Below are positions 15,945-23,158 of a DNA stretch of 33,458 nucleotides, in pieces. The notes under the pieces are model-generated. The model was not told where the DNA came from. It was given only the letters and a program-made list of their open reading frames with translations, and did not search any database. How positions within the stretch are numbered: the stretch's first letter is position 1; each line of letters begins with the position of its first letter. The position numbers were made by a program, and so were the translations under genes. The stretch spans positions 1-33,458 of the forward strand of contig CANKWG010000002.1 of assembly GCA_947487325.1 (NCBI GenBank), in the 5' to 3' direction. The DNA is from Oxalobacteraceae bacterium. GTDB lineage: Bacteria > Pseudomonadota > Gammaproteobacteria > Burkholderiales > Burkholderiaceae_D.

Positions 15945-16766
15945 ATGAGCACTCCCGTGAATGCGCCCCTAAATGCTGATCGACTTGCTGGTCTGTGCCG
16001 TACGGCGGCGCAGGGAATTCAGTTCGAAGTCGTCGCCTCAACGGGTTCGACCAATGCCGACCTTCGCGACCGTTTGCCGGGGCTTGCGCAACCCGTGCTT
16101 CGGGCGGCCGAGTCTCAAACCGCTGGCCGTGGCCGTGCAGGTCGCAGCTGGTTGGATGCTCAGGGTGACAGCCTGAGTTTCTCTCTTGCCTGGTACTTCA
16201 GCGGCGACATGAGACAAGTCTCAGGCCTGTCACTGGTCACAGGCGTCTTGGTTGCTGAGACTATGCGCGCGCAGGGTTGGGAGGCGGGTTTGAAATGGCC
16301 CAATGACCTTATGCTGAATGGCCACAAGCTTGGTGGGATTCTGATTGAGACCGTCAGTGCCCGACCGGGGACATGGGCGATTATTGGCATCGGAATCAAT
16401 GTGCATCCCAATCCAGAGCGTGATGCGGCTGCCGGCACAGAAACTGCCTCGCTGGCCCCCAGTGGCGTGGACCGTAATGTGCTTCTTGCGTCGCTCGTTA
16501 ACGGACTAGCCGAAGGCCTGCCGTTGTTCGATGCCCAAGGTCTCACGCCCTTCGTGCCTCGCTGGCAGGCCCTGCATGCTTATGCGGGAGAGGCGGTCGA
16601 TCTGATTGACCGCGGCAGACTAATGCAGCAGGGTATCGCGCGCGGCATTGATGATATGGGTTGTCTTTTGCTGGACACCCGCGCCGGACGCATTGCGGTT
16701 TTGGCCGGTGATATTTCCTTGCGCAAGCAAACCCCACCCGAGACGTCCCATGCGCTTGCTGATTGA
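15945..16766 (+). CDS. birA: Biotin--[acetyl-CoA-carboxylase] ligase
   Basis: The enzyme makes biotinyl-AMP and attaches biotin to the carrier protein of acetyl-CoA carboxylase. From the ATG at 15945 it has 273 aa; an ATG nine bases upstream in frame is an alternative. The nucleotide/biotin loop GRGRAGRSW is at residues 61-69 and KWPND at 117-121. The protein begins almost directly with the catalytic domain (FEVVASTGSTN), so the N-terminal winged helix that lets E. coli BirA (321 aa) repress the bio operon is missing. It overlaps coaX by 17 bases. Confidence 0.95.
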   Translation: MSTPVNAPLNADRLAGLCRTAAQGIQFEVVASTGSTNADLRDRLPGLAQPVLRAAESQTAGRGRAGRSWLDAQGDSLSFSLAWYFSGDMRQVSGLSLVTGVLVAETMRAQGWEAGLKWPNDLMLNGHKLGGILIETVSARPGTWAIIGIGINVHPNPERDAAAGTETASLAPSGVDRNVLLASLVNGLAEGLPLFDAQGLTPFVPRWQALHAYAGEAVDLIDRGRLMQQGIARGIDDMGCLLLDTRAGRIAVLAGDISLRKQTPPETSHALAD

Positions 16767-17502
16767 TGCGGGAAACACTCGGGTCAAGTGGGCGCTGACG
16801 GCGTCAGATCATTCTGTACCCGTGTGGGAAGCTGAAGGTAGCGTCACACATGATGCGCTCACTGGCTTTGCAAGCGAACTGAAGTCGCACGACATCCATG
16901 CTGTCTGGATATCGAATGTCGCCGGTGATGCATTGGCAAGACAATTGACACAAATCCTCGTAGGTGCCGGTCTTCCGGCAAGTGCTTTGCACTGGTTCGC
17001 ATCGCTGCCTTTTTGCGCGGGCGTGCGCAACGGCTATCGTGAACCTGCTCAATTAGGTTGCGACCGATTTGCGGCACTCATCGGTGCGCGTCACCACCAC
17101 CCTGATCGTGATCTGCTGGTGGTCAATGCAGGCACGGCTACGACTGTAGATGCCCTCACTGCCGATGGTCGATTCATTGGGGGCATGATTCTTCCCGGAC
17201 TGGGTACGATGGCGCGTTCACTGGCGGTCAATACCGCGCAATTACCTCCGGTTAGCGAAGTTCATCTCGAACAAACGCTCGCGGATAACACGCGGCAGGC
17301 TATCATCAGTGGGTGCATCAGCGCGCAGACGGGCGCGATAGCACGTGCGTTTTCGAAACATCCCGGACAGTCGCCCTTGTGCCTCATCTCTGGCGGGGCG
17401 GCTTCATTCATCTCGCCTCACCTGGAGCTGCCGCATCAGCTTGTGACTAATCTGGTGTTGACCGGGCTGCAGGTCGCTGCTTTGTTGGAGACTCACGCAT
17501 GA
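16750..17502 (+). CDS. coaX: Type III pantothenate kinase CoaX
   Basis: CoaX phosphorylates pantothenate in the first step of coenzyme A synthesis. It belongs to the actin-like ATPase superfamily and is not feedback-inhibited by CoA. From the ATG at 16750 it has 250 aa. The motif DAGNTRVKW is at residues 6-14, LGCDRFAALIGA near residue 100, and the second phosphate motif NAGTATTVDAL near 126. A frame open to 16648 exists, but that extra part reads birA out of frame. The birA-coaX overlap is common in betaproteobacteria. Its stop overlaps the ATG of the SPOR gene. Confidence 0.96.
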   Translation: MRLLIDAGNTRVKWALTASDHSVPVWEAEGSVTHDALTGFASELKSHDIHAVWISNVAGDALARQLTQILVGAGLPASALHWFASLPFCAGVRNGYREPAQLGCDRFAALIGARHHHPDRDLLVVNAGTATTVDALTADGRFIGGMILPGLGTMARSLAVNTAQLPPVSEVHLEQTLADNTRQAIISGCISAQTGAIARAFSKHPGQSPLCLISGGAASFISPHLELPHQLVTNLVLTGLQVAALLETHA

Positions 17503-18161
17503 TGCGTCTTTTTTTCGGGATATTGCTGCTCGCGAATGCGGTATTGGTCTTCATGCTGACGCAAGATGCCGACCCGTCAGCGAAAAAGCCCGCTAACCCG
17601 CCTATCGCCGAGATTGCACCCGAGCGGTTGACACTGCTATCTGCGCGGCCGCTGGTTCGGCGCGCGGCCGAAGGCGAATGTATTGAGGTGGGCAATTTCA
17701 CCACACAAACCGCCGTGAAATTCGAATCCGGGCTGGCGCAGTTGTCTTTGCGCGAGCTACCCAAAAAGCGCATGGTAGAAGCGCCTCCGTCCAGCCTAGT
17801 TTTTCTTCCGCCGCAGCAAGGTGAAGCTGGGGCCAACCGTCGCGCGGCCCAGTTGCGGAATCTTGGTTTTAATGACATCGCGGTGATTCGCGATGCCGGC
17901 GAGCGCCGCTGGGGCTTGTCGCTCGGTATATTCACCAGCATGGAGCTAGCAGAAGCCAGACTGAAAACACTCAAAAGTGCGGGCATCACCGACGCGCGTA
18001 TTGAAGAGCATCCGATCAATTCCTCGCGCTTTGCCTATGAGTTACGCGGGCTGGATCGCGGTATGAAAGCATCATTGCAGGCATTACAGAATAATTTTGA
18101 GGGTGCCGCCATGCGGCCCTGCAACCCGCATGCCGATGCAACGGGGATTGTGAAGCATTGA
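17499..18161 (+). CDS. SPOR-domain membrane protein
   Basis: The 220-aa protein has one N-terminal membrane segment (about residues 4-20) and a periplasmic part. A SPOR-like domain lies at about residues 105-185: ANRRAAQLRNLGFNDI, then WGLSLGIFTSMELAEARL. SPOR domains bind glycan strands lacking stem peptides and target proteins to the septum. The two consecutive ATG codons (17499, 17502) are both plausible starts and overlap the coaX stop. The specific role is unknown. The window also carries a second SPOR protein, RlpA. Confidence 0.85.
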   Translation: MMRLFFGILLLANAVLVFMLTQDADPSAKKPANPPIAEIAPERLTLLSARPLVRRAAEGECIEVGNFTTQTAVKFESGLAQLSLRELPKKRMVEAPPSSLVFLPPQQGEAGANRRAAQLRNLGFNDIAVIRDAGERRWGLSLGIFTSMELAEARLKTLKSAGITDARIEEHPINSSRFAYELRGLDRGMKASLQALQNNFEGAAMRPCNPHADATGIVKH

Positions 18162-18171
18162 GCGCTTGTTG

Positions 18172-18193
18172 GCCCGATCTCAGCCCGATCTCA
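18172..18193. repeat. Two-copy tandem 11-bp repeat
   Basis: GCCCGATCTCA occurs twice in immediate tandem between the stop codons of the convergent SPOR and CWC genes. The bases that follow begin a degenerate third copy. Two copies is a minimal repeat and may be a replication slip. Confidence 0.7.
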
Positions 18194-18212
18194 GCTCGTT
18201 ACTAGACCGTTC

Positions 18213-18407
18213 TCAGAATGAGTCGCTCAGGTGGCGATTTAGTATGCCTTGCAGACAATCTGGACAAAAACAGCGAGTAGCGTCGCCCACCGATGCGAGC
18301 AGCGCTGGTGGCAGCGGTGGCAAAGCCATGCACCAGCACGGGTCACTTGCGGGCTTGTCCACCATGCCGCAACTGAAGTTCTGACCACATTGAACGCACG
18401 CACTCAT
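18213..18407 (-). CDS. Cysteine-rich CWC family protein
   Basis: The 64-aa protein begins CVQCGQNFSCGM, has DPCWCMALPPLPPALL in the middle and CFCPDCLQG near the end. This is the layout of the Cysteine-rich CWC family, small proteins of unknown function that probably bind zinc through the paired cysteines. The ATG at 18407 starts at the conserved region; a longer frame to 18431 exists. It fills much of the 420-bp interval between the SPOR gene and argB, on the opposite strand. Upstream of it, 18408-18581 has no gene and presumably holds the argB promoter; a TAAAAT at 18494-18499 is the best -10 I see, without a -35. Confidence 0.8.
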   Translation of the reverse strand: MSACVQCGQNFSCGMVDKPASDPCWCMALPPLPPALLASVGDATRCFCPDCLQGILNRHLSDSF

Positions 18408-18581
18408 CGCGTATCCCCCTGTTTGGACCAAAGGCTATCGTTCTCGGACGAAAAAGACAATCAAGTGTCCGCGAATATTGATGATTTTGCCTGTAAAATC
18501 TTGCCAGTTTTTTAGCAGTGCACGTCGCTTCGCCTGACTGCGGGCGTCCCGACCTGACACCTCACCGGAATTTCTTGCCCC

Positions 18582-19469
18582 ATGCCCACTTCTTCGATTG
18601 CTCCTGAAATCAAGGCCGAGATACTGGCCGAGGCACTGCCTTACATTCGCAAGTTCCACGGAAAGACCATTGTCGTCAAATACGGCGGTAACGCGATGAC
18701 TGAGGAGCGCCTCAAGCATGGCTTTGCGCGGGATGTCATTTTGCTCAAGCTAGTCGGGATGAATCCCGTTGTGGTGCATGGCGGCGGACCACAGATCGAT
18801 AACGCACTGAAAAAAATCGGCAAGGAAGGCAGTTTTGTGCAGGGTATGCGCATTACCGACGAAGAGACAATGGAAGTCGTCGAATGGGTGCTGGGTGGCG
18901 AAGTTCAGCAGGACATCGTCATGCTGATCAATCACTACGGCGGGCAGGCGGTGGGTCTCACTGGTAAGGACGGCGGGCTGATACGTGCGCGCAAGATGCA
19001 GATGCCTGACAAGGAGCATCCGGGCGAGTTTCTAGATATCGGTTTTGTCGGTGAGATCGAAGCCATCAATCCCGCGGTGGTCAAAGCGTTGCAGGACGAT
19101 GCCTTCATTCCCATCATCTCGCCGATTGGATTTGGCGAAGACGGACAGGCTTACAACATCAATGCTGATCTGGTCGCTGGCAAGATCGCCGAGATTCTTC
19201 GTGCGGAAAAGCTCATCATGATGACGAATATTCCCGGTGTGATGGACAAGAACGGGCAGTTGCTCACCGATCTGTCTGCGCGCGAGATTGATGACATGTT
19301 TGAAGACGGCACCATCTCCGGTGGCATGCTGCCCAAAATCTCTTCGGCGCTGGACGCTGCCAAGTCAGGGGTCAACACAGTGCACATCATTGATGGGCGC
19401 ATCGAGCATTCGCTGCTGCTCGAGGTGCTGACGGAACAAGCTTTCGGCACGATGATACGTTCGCACTGA
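18582..19469 (+). CDS. argB: Acetylglutamate kinase ArgB
   Basis: ArgB phosphorylates N-acetylglutamate, the second step of arginine synthesis and usually the site of arginine feedback in bacteria with cyclic acetyl recycling. The 295-aa product has VVKYGGNAM near residue 30, VVHGGGPQID near residue 64, and GLTGKDGGLI near residue 127. The later ATP-site sequence MLPKISSALDAAKSGV is also present. Length and N-terminal extension fit the arginine-sensitive type. It is 11 bp from the downstream HAD gene. A 335-aa antisense frame runs opposite it but is a shadow. Confidence 0.97.
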   Translation: MPTSSIAPEIKAEILAEALPYIRKFHGKTIVVKYGGNAMTEERLKHGFARDVILLKLVGMNPVVVHGGGPQIDNALKKIGKEGSFVQGMRITDEETMEVVEWVLGGEVQQDIVMLINHYGGQAVGLTGKDGGLIRARKMQMPDKEHPGEFLDIGFVGEIEAINPAVVKALQDDAFIPIISPIGFGEDGQAYNINADLVAGKIAEILRAEKLIMMTNIPGVMDKNGQLLTDLSAREIDDMFEDGTISGGMLPKISSALDAAKSGVNTVHIIDGRIEHSLLLEVLTEQAFGTMIRSH

Positions 19470-19480
19470 GCGCGGCACGC

Positions 19481-20170
19481 ATGCCTGCTCGGCGAGGTCT
19501 GACCTGGTTGTTTGATCTGGACAATACGCTGCATGATGCGTCGCATGCGATTTTCCCGGCGATCAATGACAACATGAATGCCGCGATAGCGCGGGTACTG
19601 AAAGCCGAACAAAAGCCCGCGCATCCCGAAGCCGTCGATGCGATACGCATGGCCTACTGGCAGCGCTATGGCGCTACGCTGCTCGGCATGATGCGTCATC
19701 ACGCAGTGCGGGCTGACGAATTCCTGCGTGATGCGCATTGCTTCGATAACTTGTCCCAAATGATTCGCGCCGAGCGAGGCCTTGCTCGCTTGTTTCATCG
19801 TCTTCCCGGCACTAAGATTTTGCTGACCAATGCACCGACGACGTACGCGCGCGAGGTCGTTCGTCACATCGGCTTGCACCGTCATTTTGCCGAGCATATT
19901 CCGATTGAATCCATGGTCGTACACCGCACGTTGCGCCCTAAACCGTCCCGACTCATGTTGCGACAACTGCTGGCACGGCGCGGTTTGCGTGCACGTGACT
20001 GCGTGTTGGTTGAAGATACGCTCGCCAATCTCAAATCGGCAAAATCTCTGGGGATGCGCACAGTGTGGTTTACTGGCTACTTGAGAACCCTTGCGCGTCG
20101 GCCGGGATTTGTGGATGTCCAAGTAAAATCCTTGAACAAGCTGCCGAAAAATCTGCAACGGCTGCTGTAG
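19481..20170 (+). CDS. HAD-family pyrimidine 5'-nucleotidase-like phosphatase
   Basis: The 229-aa protein has the HAD motif I FDLDNTLHDA (nucleophile D12, acid D14), motif II LLTNAP, motif III lysine in the RPKPSRLM region, and motif IV VLVEDTLANL. Its length and the LDNTLHDA form match the Sdt1/YjjG-like group that dephosphorylates pyrimidine nucleotides. The real substrate cannot be read from the sequence. It sits between argB and slmA, an arrangement seen in other Burkholderiales. The C-terminus is basic. Confidence 0.88.
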   Translation: MPARRGLTWLFDLDNTLHDASHAIFPAINDNMNAAIARVLKAEQKPAHPEAVDAIRMAYWQRYGATLLGMMRHHAVRADEFLRDAHCFDNLSQMIRAERGLARLFHRLPGTKILLTNAPTTYAREVVRHIGLHRHFAEHIPIESMVVHRTLRPKPSRLMLRQLLARRGLRARDCVLVEDTLANLKSAKSLGMRTVWFTGYLRTLARRPGFVDVQVKSLNKLPKNLQRLL

Positions 20171-20213
20171 AGTGCAATATCACGCTGTAACCGATGCCTG
20201 ACTGATAACGACT

Positions 20214-20789
20214 ATGGCCATTACCAAACCGGGTGAGCGCAAGCTTCAGATACTCCAGGCACTGGCTGTCATGCTGGAGCAGCCTAGGGGCGACCGTATC
20301 ACCACAGCCGCTCTGGCAGCCCGGCTCGACGTTTCCGAGGCAGCGCTGTACCGTCATTTCGCCAGCAAGGCGCAGATGTTCGAAGGCCTGATTGAATTCA
20401 TCGAGACGTCGGTTTTTGGCCTGATCAACAAGATCAGTGACACCGAAGAAAATGGCGTGCGCCAAGTACGTAGCATTGTGGGCATGCTGCTCGAGTTCGC
20501 CGAGCAGAATCCCGGCATGACCCGCGTGATGATTGGTGACGCACTGGTCAATGAAGACGAGCGTCTGCAGCTGCGCATGAATCAGTTTGTCGAACGCATA
20601 GAAATGGCCTTGCGGCAGTCATGGAAAATCGCTGGCTCGCAGGGTGACATACCCGAGAATGAAGCAAGCGCGCGCGCCGCGATGGCGATGGCATTTGTGA
20701 TGGGCCGCTGGCATCGCTATGCCAAAGGTGGATTTCAGTTGCGGCCGACCGAGGGTGCTGCACAACAGTTGGTCATGCTCGCTCCCTGA
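20214..20789 (+). CDS. slmA: Nucleoid occlusion factor SlmA (TetR family)
   Basis: SlmA binds DNA sites scattered over much of the chromosome and blocks FtsZ assembly over the nucleoid. The 191-aa protein starts with a TetR-type helix-turn-helix at about residues 29-50 (TTAALAARLDVSEAALYRHF). SKAQMFEGLIEFIE, typical of SlmA, follows, and the all-helical effector domain fills the rest. The C-terminal part ARAAMAMAFVMGRWHRYAKGGF matches the SlmA family. I looked for a palindromic site like the E. coli SlmA box and saw none in the window. The function is inferred from family resemblance. Confidence 0.9.
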   Translation: MAITKPGERKLQILQALAVMLEQPRGDRITTAALAARLDVSEAALYRHFASKAQMFEGLIEFIETSVFGLINKISDTEENGVRQVRSIVGMLLEFAEQNPGMTRVMIGDALVNEDERLQLRMNQFVERIEMALRQSWKIAGSQGDIPENEASARAAMAMAFVMGRWHRYAKGGFQLRPTEGAAQQLVMLAP

Positions 20790-20859
20790 GCGCTGGCTTT
20801 GTTTTAACGCAGTGCCTTGGCGTGTTGCACGCCTTCCATCCCCAAGACGAATTGCGCTG

Positions 20860-21615
20860 TCAGTTTTGTGCTTTGGCACACACCGGACAATCGCTGCTGC
20901 GCGTGGTGCGTATGCTGGTCCACTCCATGTTCCGCGCATCCAGCAGCAGCAATCGGGTAGCGAGTGATTCTCCTATCCCCATGATCAGTTTCAATGCTTC
21001 GGCTGCCTGTACGGTGCCGACGATGCCTACCAGCGGCGCGAACACGCCCATGGTCGAGCATTGCACTTCTTCAAATTGCTGATCAGGCGGGAAAAGACAG
21101 GCATAGCACGGCGTATTGCCACTGCGGGAATCGAACACAGCGACTTGCCCATCCATACGAATGGCTGCGCCCGACACCAGCGGCACGCGCGCGCTTACAC
21201 ACGCTTGATTGATCGCATGTCGTGTCTTGAAATTATCAGTGCAGTCCAGTACCACGGTCGCATCTGCGATCAGGCCGGCCAGTGTCGATGCATCGGCGCG
21301 TTCGCATACGGTGCGTACCTCAACATCGGGATTGATCTGTGCCAGCGTCTCCTTGCCGGAGACTGCCTTGGGCTGACCCACGCGCGCCGTCGTGTGCAGA
21401 ATCTGCCGCTGCAGATTGGTTAGGTCCACGGTGTCGTGGTCGACCAGCGTGATTCGCCCAACACCGGCAGACGCGAGGTACAAGGCTACCGGTGATCCCA
21501 GTCCGCCGGCACCGATTACTATGGCGTTTGCTGCTAGCAGCTTTTCCTGACCTTCAATGCCGATGTCATCAAGCAGGATATGGCGCGAATAGCGCAGCAG
21601 TTGTTGGTCGTTCAT
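20860..21615 (-). CDS. moeB: MoeB/ThiF-type sulfur-carrier adenylyltransferase
   Basis: This E1-like enzyme adenylates the C-terminal Gly-Gly of MoaD or ThiS for sulfur transfer in molybdopterin or thiazole synthesis. The 251-aa product has the nucleotide motif GAGGLGSP (35-42) and an intact LTNLQRQ motif. The zinc cysteine pairs are C170/C173 and C243/C246, and the catalytic-position Cys is C186 in EEVQCSTMG. No MoaD, ThiS or rhodanese domain is fused, and none of their genes is next to it, so the partner is uncertain. It lies downstream of ctpA but beyond a strong terminator. Confidence 0.9.
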   Translation of the reverse strand: MNDQQLLRYSRHILLDDIGIEGQEKLLAANAIVIGAGGLGSPVALYLASAGVGRITLVDHDTVDLTNLQRQILHTTARVGQPKAVSGKETLAQINPDVEVRTVCERADASTLAGLIADATVVLDCTDNFKTRHAINQACVSARVPLVSGAAIRMDGQVAVFDSRSGNTPCYACLFPPDQQFEEVQCSTMGVFAPLVGIVGTVQAAEALKLIMGIGESLATRLLLLDARNMEWTSIRTTRSSDCPVCAKAQN

Positions 21616-21651
21616 TGGAATCAGGCGTTCAGCACAGGCACGAATTCAGAT

Positions 21652-21678
21652 AAAAAAACGGCCGCATCACTGCGGCCG
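21652..21678 (-). terminator. Rho-independent terminator after ctpA
   Basis: Read on the minus strand, CGGCCGCA pairs with TGCGGCCG in a perfect 8-bp GC-rich stem around a 4-base loop, followed by seven T residues. It lies between the ctpA stop and the moeB start. It should end the gpmA-envC-ctpA transcript and separate moeB from it. Confidence 0.88.
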
Positions 21679-21697
21679 GGTTTGATTCAGCGGGCGT

Positions 21698-23155
21698 TTA
21701 TTTTTTATCGCCGCTGCCATCAGGGTTGTTGATGTTGCCCTCTTTCTTGTTCTCGACCTTAGCGGACTTGGATGTCTGGACCGGCTGTCCCTTCAGGTAG
21801 GCCAGCGCCTGCCCGAGCTGGAAGTCTTCCTTGCTGCCGTATTCCAGTGGTTTGCGTTTCTTTTCCATGGCGGCTAGGCGTTTTGCTTCCTCGAGTTCAT
21901 CGACGATGTTCGCGCCGTTGCCCGCTTCCTTGTCCTTATCGTTTGACAAGTGCTTTTGCAGATCAGCTTCGCGCAGGCGCATGCCGTTCATGCCATCACC
22001 ATCCGCGTATTCATCCACCAGGAAATCAGGCACGATACCCTTGGCCTGAATCGAGCGGCCGTTCGGTGTGTAGTAGCGCGCGGTGGTTAGCTTGACGGCA
22101 GTGTCAGCGGAGAGCTGACGTATGGTCTGCACCGAACCTTTACCAAACGTCTGTGTACCCATGATGGTGGCGCGCTTGTAATCCTGCAGCGCACCGGCCA
22201 CGATTTCCGATGCAGATGCCGAGCCGGAATTCACCAGCACGACCATCTTCACCTTTTTGATCTGCTCTGGCAGACGCGAGAGTGGATCACCACCACTGCG
22301 ATTGCCATAGTATTCGCGGCGCGCGAGGTAGGTTGCCTTGGAATCAGGCAGCTGGCCATTGGTTGACACAATCGGCACATCCTTAGGTAGGAATGCTGCC
22401 GACACGCCGATGGCGCCAGGCAGAACGCCGCCCGGGTCGTTGCGCAGATCCAGAACCAGTCCTCTCAGGCCTGGGTCTTGTTGATAGAGCGCGTTGATTT
22501 TTTTTGCCAGATCTTCGACCGTGGGTTCTTGGAACTGCGAGATGCGTATCCACGCAAAGCCAGGCTCGACGACCTTGGCCTTCACGCTCTGTACCTTGAT
22601 TTCCTGACGAACGATCGTGATCATCAACGGCTTGTCTTCTTCCTTGCGGGCGACGGTCAGTGTGATCTTGGTGTTAGGCTCGCCGCGCATGCGCTTGACG
22701 GCTTCGTCGAGCGTCATGCCCTTGACCGGCGTGCTGTCGAGACGTGTGATCAGGTCGCCTGCTTTCAGGCCAGCCTTGTAAGCGGGCGAATCCTCGATCG
22801 GCGAAATGACTTTCACATAGCCGTCTTCCATGCCGACTTCAATGCCGAGGCCGACGAATTTGCCCTGCGTACCTTCACGCAGTTCCTTGAATGCTTTTTT
22901 GTCGAGGTAAGCAGAGTGCGGATCAAGCGATGCCACCATGCCGGAAATGGCTTCGGTCAGCAGCTTCTTGTCTTCGACCGGTTCGACATAATCCGATTTG
23001 ATCAGCCCGAACACGTCGCTGAGTTGTCGTAGCTCTTCGATGGGCAGAGGCGAGCCCGCGTTTTTCTGGGCAAGCGCATCGAATTGCATGGACCCCGCGA
23101 TGCCGGCAATTAGGCCTAGTCCTATCAGTCCTGCATTTTTTAGTTTGCTACTCAT
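21698..23155 (-). CDS. ctpA: C-terminal processing protease CtpA (S41 family)
   Basis: CtpA is a periplasmic serine protease with a PDZ domain that trims or degrades envelope proteins. The 485-aa product has an N-terminal signal or anchor (about residues 7-25) and a PDZ domain at about 100-175 with GLGIEV and SPAYKAGLKAGD. The catalytic core carries GSASASEIVAG, with Ser314, and QTFGKGSVQ, with Lys339. Their spacing of 25 equals that of the Prc Ser/Lys dyad. A lysine-rich, charged tail follows. It sits three bases after envC in a gpmA-envC-ctpA series. In P. aeruginosa, CtpA degrades peptidoglycan hydrolases, so the pairing with envC is suggestive. Confidence 0.96.
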   Translation of the reverse strand: MSSKLKNAGLIGLGLIAGIAGSMQFDALAQKNAGSPLPIEELRQLSDVFGLIKSDYVEPVEDKKLLTEAISGMVASLDPHSAYLDKKAFKELREGTQGKFVGLGIEVGMEDGYVKVISPIEDSPAYKAGLKAGDLITRLDSTPVKGMTLDEAVKRMRGEPNTKITLTVARKEEDKPLMITIVRQEIKVQSVKAKVVEPGFAWIRISQFQEPTVEDLAKKINALYQQDPGLRGLVLDLRNDPGGVLPGAIGVSAAFLPKDVPIVSTNGQLPDSKATYLARREYYGNRSGGDPLSRLPEQIKKVKMVVLVNSGSASASEIVAGALQDYKRATIMGTQTFGKGSVQTIRQLSADTAVKLTTARYYTPNGRSIQAKGIVPDFLVDEYADGDGMNGMRLREADLQKHLSNDKDKEAGNGANIVDELEEAKRLAAMEKKRKPLEYGSKEDFQLGQALAYLKGQPVQTSKSAKVENKKEGNINNPDGSGDKK

Positions 23156-23158
23156 GTC

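Noticed and set aside
19151..20158. 335-aa minus-strand open frame opposite argB and the HAD gene
   Set aside because: It lies entirely antisense to two well-recognised genes, has no family resemblance and a composition typical of a reverse-frame shadow.
20819..20833. Hairpin GGCGTG-TTG-CACGCC between slmA and moeB
   Set aside because: The stem is only six pairs and neither strand has a T-run after it. It could be a weak bidirectional signal but does not meet the standard for a terminator.
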